DNA from: Candidatus Aminicenantes bacterium UBA2190
GTDB taxonomy: Bacteria > Acidobacteriota > Aminicenantia > UBA2199
DNA length: 9,579 nucleotides
Direction: 5' to 3'
Assembly (NCBI GenBank): GCA_002335385.1
Contig: DCVK01000018.1
Coordinates: 1-9,579, forward strand
Position 1 is the stretch's first letter, and every line of letters starts with the position of its first letter. Shown piece after piece: positions 1-5,935 of this stretch. The translations under genes were made by a program, and so were the position numbers. The notes beneath the pieces are model-generated. The model was not told the origin of the DNA and did not search any database. It was given only the letters and a program-made list of their open reading frames with translations.

Positions 1-2024
1 TAATTGAGGCCGTTGGTGCCGCCGATGAACATCTTGCCGCTCCGACCCTGGAAGTTGGCGCCGGAGTTGAACTCCCTGTCCTGCAGGCCGTCGTCCTCGT
101 CGTAGTTTCGGAATCCCCCCGTGAGCGGTGAGAAGCGCGACAGGCCGTCGTTGGTCGTGAGCCACAGGTCGCCACCATGATCCTCGAGGATCCCCAGCAC
201 CAAATTGCTGGCCAGGCCATCGGCCCGGGTGAAGTGGCGGAACTTCTCCGTCCCCTTCTCCAGCTTGTTCAGGCCGCCGCCCAGGGTGCCGATCCAGAGG
301 CTGCCCTCCCGGTCTTCATGCAGGCTGAAGATAAAATCGTCGTTCAGGCTGTCGGGGTTGGCCGGGTCGTGGCGGTAATGGACGAATCTTCCTGTGCGGC
401 GGTCCAGGCGGTTGAGGCCGCCGCCGTAGGTGCCGATCCACAGCGCGCCGGAACGGTCCTCCAGGATGACGCGGACGATGTCGTCGCTCAGGCTGGAGGG
501 ATCGTTCTCGTTGGACCGGTAATGGCTGAAGGTTCCGCCAGCGCGGTCCAGGCAATTGAGGCCGCCGCCGTACGTCCCGATCCAGAGCATGCCCGCCATG
601 TCCTCGCAGATGTCCAGGATGCGGTCGCTGCTGATGCTGCCCGGATGACGAGGATCGTGGCCATGGACGGTCACCCTGCCGGTACTCGGGTCAAAGAGCT
701 GCAGCCCGTTGCCGTCGGTTCCCAGCCAGAAATTGCCCTCGCGGTCCCTGTACTGGCAGCGTACGATGACCTCGCCCAAGGTCCCGGGGGGGCCTGAGCC
801 GTAGCCAAAATGAGTGATGGCGCCGGTCTTCTGGTCGAGTTTGTCCAGGCCGCGGGGAGTCCCGATCCAGAGCGTTCCGTCCGGGTCCTCCATGAGCGAC
901 ACGACCACATTGTTGCCCAGGGTGTTATCCCTGCCGGGGATCGAGCGCAAATGGGAAAAGAGCTTGCGGTTCTGGTTGAAGCGGCAGACGCCGTTTTCGG
1001 ACGAGCCGACCCACATGATCCCCGAGCGGTCTTCATGGAGCGACTGAATATAGGTGAACGCCGGGCTTTTGGCATCCAGTGGATCATTGCGAAACACGTC
1101 GCTGGTCCCGGACTTGACGTCCAGGCGCATCAGTCCCTTTGACGTGCCCAGCCAGAGCCGGCCGTCGCGGTCCTCACGGATCGCCTGGACCCGGGGCTGT
1201 TTCAGGTCATGACCGTTGCGCTGCGGCAGCGGGTAGTGAAGGAAACCTCCGGAAATGCGGTCAAAGCGGTACAGTCCCGTGGGCGTGCCGATCCACAGAA
1301 AACCCTGGCGATCGATGTGCAGGCAGTAGACATGGTCGTCGCCCAGGCTCGCCAAGTCGGCGGGGTCGTGGCGGAAATGGACGGAAAGGCCTGTCCGGCG
1401 GTCCAGGCGGCTGACGCCGCCGCCGAAGGTGCCGATCCACAGCGCGCTGTCGTGGTCCTCGCAGATGTCATGGATATGATCGCTTTTGCCGGGCCGGTCC
1501 GTTGCCAGCGGTTGGGGCGTGAAGCGCCCGGAGGCGCGGTCGAGACGGGTCAGGCCGCTGTCCGTGCCGATCCAGAACGTGCCGTCACGGTCCTCATGGA
1601 TGGCGCCGACGATATCGTTGCTCAGGCTGTCGCTGCGTCCGGGAATATGCCGGTAGTTGCTGAAGTTCCCCAGTCGGGGATCGTAGCGGTTCAAGCCGCC
1701 GTTGAGCGTGCCGATCCAGAGGATGCCCTCACGGTCCTCATAGAGCTTCAGCACGGAGTTATGGCTCAGGCTGGACGGATCGCCCGGAACATGCTGGAAC
1801 ACGGTGAAATCATAGCCGTCGAAGCGGTTCAGTCCGTTCTCCGTACCGAACCACATGAAGCCGCTGCGGTCCTGCAGGATCGCGTACACCGTGCTTTGCG
1901 ACAGCCCCTCGGCCCTGCCGATATGGACGAAATCGAACTCATCCGCGGCAGGTTCCAGGCGCAGGGCGAGGATGAGGACCAAGGCGGCAATGCAGGCGAT
2001 GGGACGAGCGATCTTGTTGTTCAT
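1..2024 (-). CDS. Reg_prop (two-component regulator propeller) sensor protein, N-terminal part, cut by the window edge
   Basis: The minus-strand frame from the ATG at 2024-2022 stays open to position 1 (674 codons plus two bases, TA). The protein begins with a signal peptide or membrane anchor (MNNK, then a hydrophobic run at residues 8-21, AADE near 26-29). It continues as tandem blades of about 45-50 residues, each with a core such as LWIGTxGGGLNRLD. I count 13 full blades (first Trp at residue 58, second at 103) and a fourteenth, diverged one (MFIGGTNGLN) at the edge. Fourteen blades fit the two seven-bladed periplasmic propellers of Reg_prop hybrid sensors. In that family a Y_Y_Y domain, a membrane helix and a histidine kinase, GGDEF or other output domain follow; here those would lie off the left edge, so the output type and ligand are unknown. 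The GGAT at about 8-11 nt upstream is a modest ribosome binding site. The gene is divergent from eno. A stop instead of Tyr at the cut codon (TA-) cannot be excluded. Confidence 0.93.
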   Translation of the reverse strand, partial: MNNKIARPIACIAALVLILALRLEPAADEFDFVHIGRAEGLSQSTVYAILQDRSGFMWFGTENGLNRFDGYDFTVFQHVPGDPSSLSHNSVLKLYEDREGILWIGTLNGGLNRYDPRLGNFSNYRHIPGRSDSLSNDIVGAIHEDRDGTFWIGTDSGLTRLDRASGRFTPQPLATDRPGKSDHIHDICEDHDSALWIGTFGGGVSRLDRRTGLSVHFRHDPADLASLGDDHVYCLHIDRQGFLWIGTPTGLYRFDRISGGFLHYPLPQRNGHDLKQPRVQAIREDRDGRLWLGTSKGLMRLDVKSGTSDVFRNDPLDAKSPAFTYIQSLHEDRSGIMWVGSSENGVCRFNQNRKLFSHLRSIPGRDNTLGNNVVVSLMEDPDGTLWIGTPRGLDKLDQKTGAITHFGYGSGPPGTLGEVIVRCQYRDREGNFWLGTDGNGLQLFDPSTGRVTVHGHDPRHPGSISSDRILDICEDMAGMLWIGTYGGGLNCLDRAGGTFSHYRSNENDPSSLSDDIVRVILEDRSGALWIGTYGGGLNRLDRRTGRFVHYRHDPANPDSLNDDFIFSLHEDREGSLWIGTLGGGLNKLEKGTEKFRHFTRADGLASNLVLGILEDHGGDLWLTTNDGLSRFSPLTGGFRNYDEDDGLQDREFNSGANFQGRSGKMFIGGTNGLN
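8..1890 (-). repeat. In-gene tandem repeat encoding the propeller blades
   Basis: Inside the sensor gene the Trp-Ile-Gly-Thr codons recur about every 135-150 bases (on the plus strand, GCCGATCCA-like words near 291, 433, 573, 860, 1290, 1433, 1567 and 1712). The repeat is degenerate at DNA level and strongest among the blades near 282, 430 and 570, which share the IGTYGGGLN-type core. It explains the repetitive antisense open frames over this region. It is a protein-level repeat, not a mobile or intergenic one. Confidence 0.85.
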
Positions 2025-2195
2025 GGTACCATCCGTTGAAATGACCAGCAGACCGAGGTGATCGGCAGGCGCAGCCGTTTGGGTCCGGGAACGACACTTC
2101 TGTGACGTCGATGAAGGTGCAAATGTTTCATTTTTTCAACGCGATAATTCAAATTCATGCATTTTCTGTTCAATGATAGCCCAAAATGAAAAAAG

Positions 2196-2210
2196 TTCAA
2201 ATAATTGAAT
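2196..2210. promoter_or_regulatory. Quasi-palindromic operator-like site upstream of eno
   Basis: TTCAAATAATTGAAT contains the inverted repeat TTCAA-N4-TTGAA. It ends 32 bp before the -10 box of eno, and a further TTGAAT follows at 2215-2220. Nearly the same 15-mer (one A/G difference) lies upstream of the M16 operon at 5866-5880. The symmetry and recurrence suggest a binding site for a dimeric regulator. The regulator is unknown, and AT-rich chance similarity remains possible. Confidence 0.4.
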
Positions 2211-2239
2211 TTCATTGAATAGGTGCGCTTTGCAATTTC

Positions 2240-2248
2240 TGGTATAAT
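2240..2248 (+). promoter_or_regulatory. eno promoter, extended -10 (TGGTATAAT)
   Basis: A perfect TATAAT at 2243-2248 is preceded directly by TGG, giving the extended -10 motif TGnTATAAT of housekeeping sigma-70-type promoters. No good -35 box stands 16-18 bp upstream (TTGAAT at 2215-2220 is 22 bp away), which is usual for extended -10 promoters. Transcription would start near 2254-2256, giving a leader of about 30 nt before the eno ATG. Confidence 0.75.
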
Positions 2249-2286
2249 GGCGGCAATTTCAGCAAATCACATTTTGGAGAAGCGAC

Positions 2287-3570
2287 ATGGGCAAATTCAT
2301 CGACAAGGTTTTCGCCAGGGAGATCCTGGATTCGCGCGGCAACCCGACCGTCGAGGCCGAGGTGACCCTCGCTGACGGGTCGTGCGGCCGCGCCGCCACG
2401 CCGTCGGGGGCCTCTACCGGCGTGCATGAGGCCTGCGAACTTCGCGACGACGATAAAAAACGTTATGGCGGCAAGGGCGTCCTGAAAGCGGTGGGCCACG
2501 TCAACTGCGAGATCGCCGTTGCGCTGACCGGCATGGATGCCAACGACCAGGCGGGGATCGACCAGAAGATGATCACTCTGGACGGTACCGAGAACAAGGG
2601 CCGGCTGGGCGCCAATGCCATCCTGGCCGTCAGCATGGCCGTCGCCCGCGCCGCCGCCGCCAGCGCCGGGCAGCCCCTCTATCGCTACCTGGGCGGGGAA
2701 AAGGCCACGCTGATGCCCGTGCCCATGTTCAACATCATGAACGGCGGCGCCCACGCCAACTGGCAGGGAACCGACTTCCAGGAATTCATGATTGCGCCGC
2801 TGGGCGCGCCCAGCTTCCGCGAGGCGCTGCGCTGGGGATCCGAGACCTACCATGCCCTGAAGAAGGTGCTCAAGGATGGCGGCCACTCCACCGCCGTGGG
2901 TGACGAGGGCGGCTTCGCCCCGAAACTGAAAACGAACGCCGAGGCCGTCGAGTTGATCCTGGAAGCCATTGCCAAGGCCGGCTACAAGCCCGGTGCCGAC
3001 ATCGCCATCGCCCTGGACCCCGCTTCGAGCGGCTTTTACGAGGACGGGTTTTATCATTTGCGCACGGAGAAGCGCAAGGTCAACTCCGAACAGATGGTCG
3101 CCCTGTGGGCCGAGTGGGTCGGGAGATATCCCATCGTCGTGCTGGAGGACGGCCTGGCCGAGGACGATTGGGACGGCTGGAAGCTCCTGAACAAGGAACT
3201 CGGCGGCAAGGTCGAGCTCGTCGGCGACGATCTCTTCGTCACCAACGTAAATCGCATCGAGCGCGGCATCGAAGAGAACGCCGCCAATGCCGTGCTGATC
3301 AAACTGAACCAGATCGGCACCCTGAGCGAGACCCGGGCGGCCATCGAGCTGGCGCGCCGGGCCGGCTGGGGGGCGATGGTTTCGCACCGCAGCGGCGAGA
3401 CGGTCGACAGCTTCATCGCCGACCTGACCGTCGCCATGGCCACCGGCCATTTGAAGACCGGCGCCCCCTGCCGCGGCGAGCGGGTGGAGAAGTACAACCA
3501 GCTGCTGCGCATCGAGGAGGAGCTGGGGTCCAAGGCGGTCTATGCCGGGCGCAGGGCGTTCGTTCGCTGA
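2287..3570 (+). CDS. eno: Enolase (phosphopyruvate hydratase)
   Basis: Enolase interconverts 2-phosphoglycerate and phosphoenolpyruvate in cytosolic glycolysis and gluconeogenesis, using Mg2+. The 427-residue protein is full length for the bacterial family. Visible family landmarks are the N-terminal REILDSRGNPTVE (11-23), the mobile loop SGASTG (40-45), Glu166 in FQEFMI, Glu207 in GDEGGF, the metal ligands Asp244, Glu287 (LEDGL) and Asp314 (GDDLFVTN), the catalytic base Lys339 (LIKLNQ), SHRSGET (366-372) and the substrate lysine Lys390 before TGAPCRGER. The signature KYNQLLRIEEELG (402-414) is intact. The ATG is preceded by GGAGA at 2276-2280 with 6 nt spacing. Compared with E. coli enolase there is one extra residue in the HANWQGTDFQEF stretch (156-167), a minor variation. 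The gene has its own promoter and no co-directional partner upstream. No clear terminator hairpin with a T-run follows it. Confidence 0.98.
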   Translation: MGKFIDKVFAREILDSRGNPTVEAEVTLADGSCGRAATPSGASTGVHEACELRDDDKKRYGGKGVLKAVGHVNCEIAVALTGMDANDQAGIDQKMITLDGTENKGRLGANAILAVSMAVARAAAASAGQPLYRYLGGEKATLMPVPMFNIMNGGAHANWQGTDFQEFMIAPLGAPSFREALRWGSETYHALKKVLKDGGHSTAVGDEGGFAPKLKTNAEAVELILEAIAKAGYKPGADIAIALDPASSGFYEDGFYHLRTEKRKVNSEQMVALWAEWVGRYPIVVLEDGLAEDDWDGWKLLNKELGGKVELVGDDLFVTNVNRIERGIEENAANAVLIKLNQIGTLSETRAAIELARRAGWGAMVSHRSGETVDSFIADLTVAMATGHLKTGAPCRGERVEKYNQLLRIEEELGSKAVYAGRRAFVR

Positions 3571-3585
3571 GACTCGAATCAAAAA

Positions 3586-3673
3586 GTAAATGGGTTGATG
3601 AGTAGAAGGGTAGAAGGGTTAAGATAATAGAAACAGATTGAAACCAAGGTTGTTGTCCCATCTCCTCTTATAC
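3586..3673. repeat. 88-bp element A with 8-bp-periodic ends (intergenic repeat)
   Basis: From 3586 the sequence falls into consecutive 8-bp units that all begin with GT and follow roughly GTWGAWGR. Units start at 3586, 3594, 3602, 3610 and 3618; those at 3602 and 3610 are both GTAGAAGG. The right end, read on the minus strand from 3673, gives GTATAAGA then GGAGATGG, a degraded inverted version. The central bases show no pattern. It lies 15 bp after the eno stop and 11 bp before the similar element B of the same length. The left array is clear; the right arm and the exact limits are less certain. Confidence 0.5.
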
Positions 3674-3684
3674 GTGACAGAAAA

Positions 3685-3772
3685 GTAGTAGGGTGAATGA
3701 GTAAAGGGGGCAAGAGAGTGGCAATCGATCGTGATCAGGGCTATTGCCCCATCAACTCATCTACTCATCTAC
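3685..3772. repeat. 88-bp element B: imperfect palindrome with 8-bp-periodic arms
   Basis: The left arm (3685-3716) splits into units GTAGTAGG, GTGAATGA, GTAAAGGG and GGCAAGAG. The right arm (3741-3772), read on the minus strand, splits into GTAGATGA twice, then GTTGATGG and GGCAATAG. Aligned as an inverted repeat the two 32-nt arms agree at 23 positions. The inner GGGGCAA (3707-3713) is exactly complementary to TTGCCCC (3744-3750), and GGCAAT (3720-3725) to ATTGCC (3743-3748), so the RNA could fold in alternative hairpins. The element overlaps the annotated start of the MFS gene. It resembles a miniature palindromic intergenic repeat; no transposase is nearby. Confidence 0.6.
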
Positions 3773-4962
3773 GAGAAGGTCTTGTAGGACGAAATCTGTG
3801 GAAACTCCAGGCCATGAAGTTCCTTGGCGAGTTCCTGCCCATCGCGCCGGTACTCATCCTCTATTACACGAGCGCGGGGCTCAATTCCACGCAGATCTTC
3901 ACCATCCAGGCCGCCTTTCACCTGGCGGTGCTGCTGCTGGAAGTGCCCTCCGGATACCTGGCCGATGTCGTCGGCCGCCGCAAGACGCTGATCTTCGGCG
4001 CGATGTTCTTCCCCCTGGGCCTGGCCGCTTACACCGTGGGAAGCAGCTTCGCCGCCTTCGTGTTCGCCGAGGTCGTACTGGCCGTCAGCGTCAGCATGCG
4101 CTCGGGCTGCGACTCGGCCATGCTCTTCGACAGCCTGCGCCAGCTGGGGCGCGAGGAGGAGTACAAGCGCTTTGAGGGCCGGTGCGCGTTGTTCGCCCGC
4201 AGTGGCACGGCGGTCTCGTCGGTCGCCGGAGGCCTGCTGGCCGCGGTTTTCCTGCGCCTGCCCTTCCTGGTCAACCTCGGCAGCGCCCTTTTCATGCCGC
4301 CGCTGGCTCTCTCCCTCTCCGAGCCCGAGCGCGAGCAGCGCCGCTCCCGGAATCCCATGCTCGACATCCTGCGCATCTGCCGCCATTGCCTGCGCGAACC
4401 CCACATCCGGCCGGTGATCCTGTTCTGCGGCCTGATCATGGCCGGCAACCTGACCGGGCTCTGGGCCTACTTCCTCCTCTACCAGGAGCTGCGCATCGGC
4501 ATCGGTTGGTTCGGGGTCCTCTTCGCCGTCTTCCAGCTCGCCGGCGCCCTGGGCGGTTCGCGCGCCCACGCCTTCAGCGAGCGCTTCGGTGCGAAGACCC
4601 CGCTGCGCCTGGTATTGCTCACCCCGCTCATTTTCGTCCTGCTCGGCCTTTTTCCCGCCGTGTGGCTGCTGCCCCTGGTCCCGGCCAACGCCCTGCTCTG
4701 GAACCTGGCCTACCCGGTGCTTCTCGAAAGGCTCAACCTGGCGGTCGGCTCCGACGTGCGGGCCACTGTTCTCTCGCTGGCCGGCATGGCCGGCAGTGTG
4801 ACCTTCATCGTCATCTCGCCGCTTTTCGGCCGACTAGTCGATGCCGCCTCATTGTCCGCCGCCTTTATCGCCCTGGGCGCCTTTTTCCTCCTGGCCGGCG
4901 CCTGGCTCCTCGCCGCCATGCTGCGCCACTGGCAGGAAAAGCAGGGCTCCGAGACGAAATAA
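3697..4962 (+). CDS. MFS transporter, 12 transmembrane helices, substrate unknown
   Basis: This is a major facilitator superfamily permease of the inner membrane, probably a proton-driven efflux-type carrier; the substrate cannot be read from sequence. Family signs are the loop 2-3 motif A, GYLADVVGRRKTL (86-98), and about twelve hydrophobic spans (roughly 41-60, 68-88, 98-117, 118-137, 171-188, 190-207, 238-262, 270-288, 303-321, 323-342, 356-378, 386-409). GCDSAMLFDSL (137-147), then GREEEYKRFEGR (151-162), is typical of a poorly characterised drug-efflux-like MFS subgroup. Homology should begin near NLWKLQAMKF (33-42). The first 32 or so residues have no MFS character, and residues 18-25 (PINSSTHL) are encoded by the palindromic repeat. 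Starts at ATG 3697 (AGGG just upstream), GTG 3718 (AGGGGG 8 nt upstream) or ATG 3814 are possible; the last would cut into helix 1. Full length is 421 residues, 414 from the GTG. Confidence 0.88.
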   Translation: MSKGGKRVAIDRDQGYCPINSSTHLREGLVGRNLWKLQAMKFLGEFLPIAPVLILYYTSAGLNSTQIFTIQAAFHLAVLLLEVPSGYLADVVGRRKTLIFGAMFFPLGLAAYTVGSSFAAFVFAEVVLAVSVSMRSGCDSAMLFDSLRQLGREEEYKRFEGRCALFARSGTAVSSVAGGLLAAVFLRLPFLVNLGSALFMPPLALSLSEPEREQRRSRNPMLDILRICRHCLREPHIRPVILFCGLIMAGNLTGLWAYFLLYQELRIGIGWFGVLFAVFQLAGALGGSRAHAFSERFGAKTPLRLVLLTPLIFVLLGLFPAVWLLPLVPANALLWNLAYPVLLERLNLAVGSDVRATVLSLAGMAGSVTFIVISPLFGRLVDAASLSAAFIALGAFFLLAGAWLLAAMLRHWQEKQGSETK

Positions 4963-4983
4963 TGGAAAGTGATAGTGTTAGCG

Positions 4984-5008
4984 GAAGTGAAGGCATTCAA
5001 GTCACTTC
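4984..5008. other. Small inverted repeat after the MFS gene
   Basis: GAAGTGA (4984-4990) and TCACTTC (5002-5008) are exact inverted copies with an 11-nt loop, 21 nt after the MFS stop. The hairpin could help end MFS transcription, but no T-run follows, so it is not a canonical intrinsic terminator. It sits about 25 bp upstream of the promoter-like sequence of the next gene and could equally be an operator. Confidence 0.35.
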
Positions 5009-5029
5009 TATGGAATTTCTTGCCATTCA

Positions 5030-5040
5030 TGGTATATACT
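5030..5040 (+). promoter_or_regulatory. Promoter-like sequence upstream of the B3/B4 gene
   Basis: TGGTATATACT contains TATACT (5035-5040) or, read as an extended -10, TGG followed by TATATA (5030-5038). It resembles the eno promoter closely: from TTGC onward, 14 of 19 aligned bases agree (here 5020-5038, eno 2230-2248). Transcription would begin near 5046, about 30 nt before the ATG at 5078, as for eno. No -35 box is evident. Confidence 0.5.
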
Positions 5041-5066
5041 CGCCGAGGAATTGATTTTTGCTGATT

Positions 5067-5070
5067 GGAG
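5067..5070 (+). promoter_or_regulatory. Ribosome binding site that sets the B3/B4 start
   Basis: GGAG stands 7 nt before the ATG at 5078. An in-frame TTG at 5051 would add nine residues, but its purine run GAGGAA touches the TTG with no spacing, so 5078 is preferred. Confidence 0.75.
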
Positions 5071-5077
5071 TGAACCA

Positions 5078-5800
5078 ATGGAGCTGAATTATTCGATCGC
5101 TGAAGAAATTTTTGTGAAATTTCCCGAGTATCGCCGCGGGGTGGTCCTGGCCCATGGCGTGCGCAACGGCGATTCGCCTGCCGACCTGGTCGGGCTGCTG
5201 CGCGGGGAGGAGGCGCGGGCCCGGCAGAGGCTCAACATGGATACGCTGACCACCGAGCCGCGCCTGGCCTCGTGGCGCGAGGCCTTCCGCCGGCTGGGCT
5301 ACAAGCCGGGCGACTTCCGGCCGTCGATCGAGGCGCTGCTGCGCCGGGTGCTGCGCAACCAGGAGGTGCCGTCGATCAACGCCCTGGTCGACATCGGCAA
5401 CATCGTCTCGCTGCGCCACCTGCTGCCGGTCGGTGGCCACGCGATCGACGTTCTGACCCGGGACATCGCCCTGCGTCCCGCCGCCGGGCATGAGGAGTTC
5501 ATCCCGTTCGGAACAGACGAGAGCGAACATCCGGCGGCGGGAGAGTTCATCTTCACGGAGGGGGATACGGTGCTGACGCGGCGCTGGATCTGGCGCCAGG
5601 CCAACCATACCCTGACCCTGGCCGGGACGACGGCCATCGAGTTCAACATCGACGCCCTGCCGCCGGTGAGCGCCGTTGACGTGGAAGCGGCGGGAAAGGA
5701 CGTCATGGAACTGGTCGCCCGCTACTGCGGCGCCCAGGCCCGCTTCGCGGTCCTCGAGCGGCGGAATCCGGTCCTGCGACTGGATGAGCACGTTCACTGA
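5078..5800 (+). CDS. Free-standing B3/B4 domain protein (PheRS beta-subunit editing-domain-like)
   Basis: The 240-residue protein matches the stand-alone B3/B4 family, related to the tRNA-editing module of the phenylalanyl-tRNA synthetase beta subunit. Recognisable parts are KFPEYRRGVVLAHGVRN (14-30), the helical stretch with WREAFRRLGYKPGDFRPSIEALLRR (66-90), and the family core PSINALVDIGNIVSLRHLLPVGGHAID (98-124), followed by LRPAAGHEEFIPFG (132-145). A late WIWRQANHTLT (170-180) and the helix VEAAGKDVMELVARYCG (202-218) complete the domain. No signal peptide or membrane span is seen, so it should be cytosolic. In full PheRS this domain hydrolyses mischarged Tyr-tRNA(Phe). Stand-alone copies are thought to act in trans on mischarged tRNA or free substrates, but the substrate here is not known. 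It has its own promoter-like sequence and RBS and stands alone between the MFS gene and the M16 operon, so context gives no functional hint. Confidence 0.88.
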   Translation: MELNYSIAEEIFVKFPEYRRGVVLAHGVRNGDSPADLVGLLRGEEARARQRLNMDTLTTEPRLASWREAFRRLGYKPGDFRPSIEALLRRVLRNQEVPSINALVDIGNIVSLRHLLPVGGHAIDVLTRDIALRPAAGHEEFIPFGTDESEHPAAGEFIFTEGDTVLTRRWIWRQANHTLTLAGTTAIEFNIDALPPVSAVDVEAAGKDVMELVARYCGAQARFAVLERRNPVLRLDEHVH

Positions 5801-5865
5801 GGAAATCCCGTGCCCCACGCCTCTGAAAAACAAATCCGCCTTCTTATCCGTACAAAGCTCAAATA

Positions 5866-5880
5866 TTCAAGTAATTGAAT
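5866..5880. promoter_or_regulatory. Quasi-palindromic operator-like site upstream of the M16 operon
   Basis: TTCAAGTAATTGAAT sits in a perfect inverted repeat TATTCAA-N4-TTGAATA (5864-5881). It differs from the site upstream of eno by one base. It lies 55 bp before the first M16 start. A weak -10 candidate, TAATAT (5880-5885), overlaps its right edge without a good -35. The site may bind a dimeric regulator or be part of an unusual promoter; which is not decidable here. Confidence 0.4.
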
Positions 5881-5923
5881 AATATTGGAAAAACTCATGG
5901 CGGATGGCTCATTAACTTCAAAT

Positions 5924-5930
5924 AAGGAGA
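5924..5930 (+). promoter_or_regulatory. Ribosome binding site that sets the first M16 start
   Basis: AAGGAGA stands 5 nt before ATG 5936. The longer open frame from TTG 5885 would put 17 non-hydrophobic residues ahead of a normal signal peptide and has no comparable ribosome binding site, so it is rejected. Confidence 0.85.
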
Positions 5931-5935
5931 AAAGG

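Larger units (their letters stand above)
2025..2286. promoter_or_regulatory. AT-rich divergent intergenic region between the sensor gene and eno
   Basis: This 262-bp spacer must carry start signals for both divergent genes. From about 2120 to 2235 it is far more AT-rich than the coding DNA. TTCAA occurs at 2135, 2148, 2169 and 2196, and its complement TTGAA at 2205 and 2215: six copies in 85 bp. The eno promoter is listed separately. I could not identify a convincing promoter for the minus-strand sensor gene. No credible gene lies here. Confidence 0.6.

Noticed and set aside
177..2039. Plus-strand open frames (177-797, 810-1142, 1209-2039) with repetitive VQAVEAAAVGADPQ-like proteins
   Set aside because: They are antisense to the propeller repeats of the minus-strand sensor gene; the repetition mirrors the blades and there is no RBS or family resemblance.
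2021..2215. 64-codon minus-strand frame in the divergent spacer
   Set aside because: It overlaps the sensor start and the operator-like region, has no ribosome binding site, and its residues reflect AT-rich spacer DNA.
2222..2236. Possible sigma-54 promoter (GG...GC) before eno
   Set aside because: GG and GC are separated by 8 bp, not the required 10, and a perfect extended -10 lies just downstream.
2212..3582. 456-codon minus-strand open frame opposite eno
   Set aside because: It is a shadow of a GC-rich gene whose frame avoids stops; eno is unambiguous on the other strand.
3586..3772. CRISPR-like or IS-end interpretation of the period-8 arrays
   Set aside because: Units are 8 bp with no spacers, and there is no transposase gene or clear target-site duplication.
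3769..4569. 266-codon minus-strand frame opposite the MFS gene
   Set aside because: It is an antisense shadow; the plus frame encodes twelve hydrophobic helices and motif A.
4962..5054. 30-codon open frame overlapping the MFS stop (TAATG) up to 5054
   Set aside because: The stop-start overlap is suggestive, but the peptide has no recognisable feature and covers the hairpin and promoter-like sequence of the next gene.
5800..5825. GAGG...CCTC and CGTG-CCC-CACG after the B3/B4 gene as a terminator
   Set aside because: The stem is only 4 bp with a tiny loop and is followed by A-rich, not T-rich, sequence.
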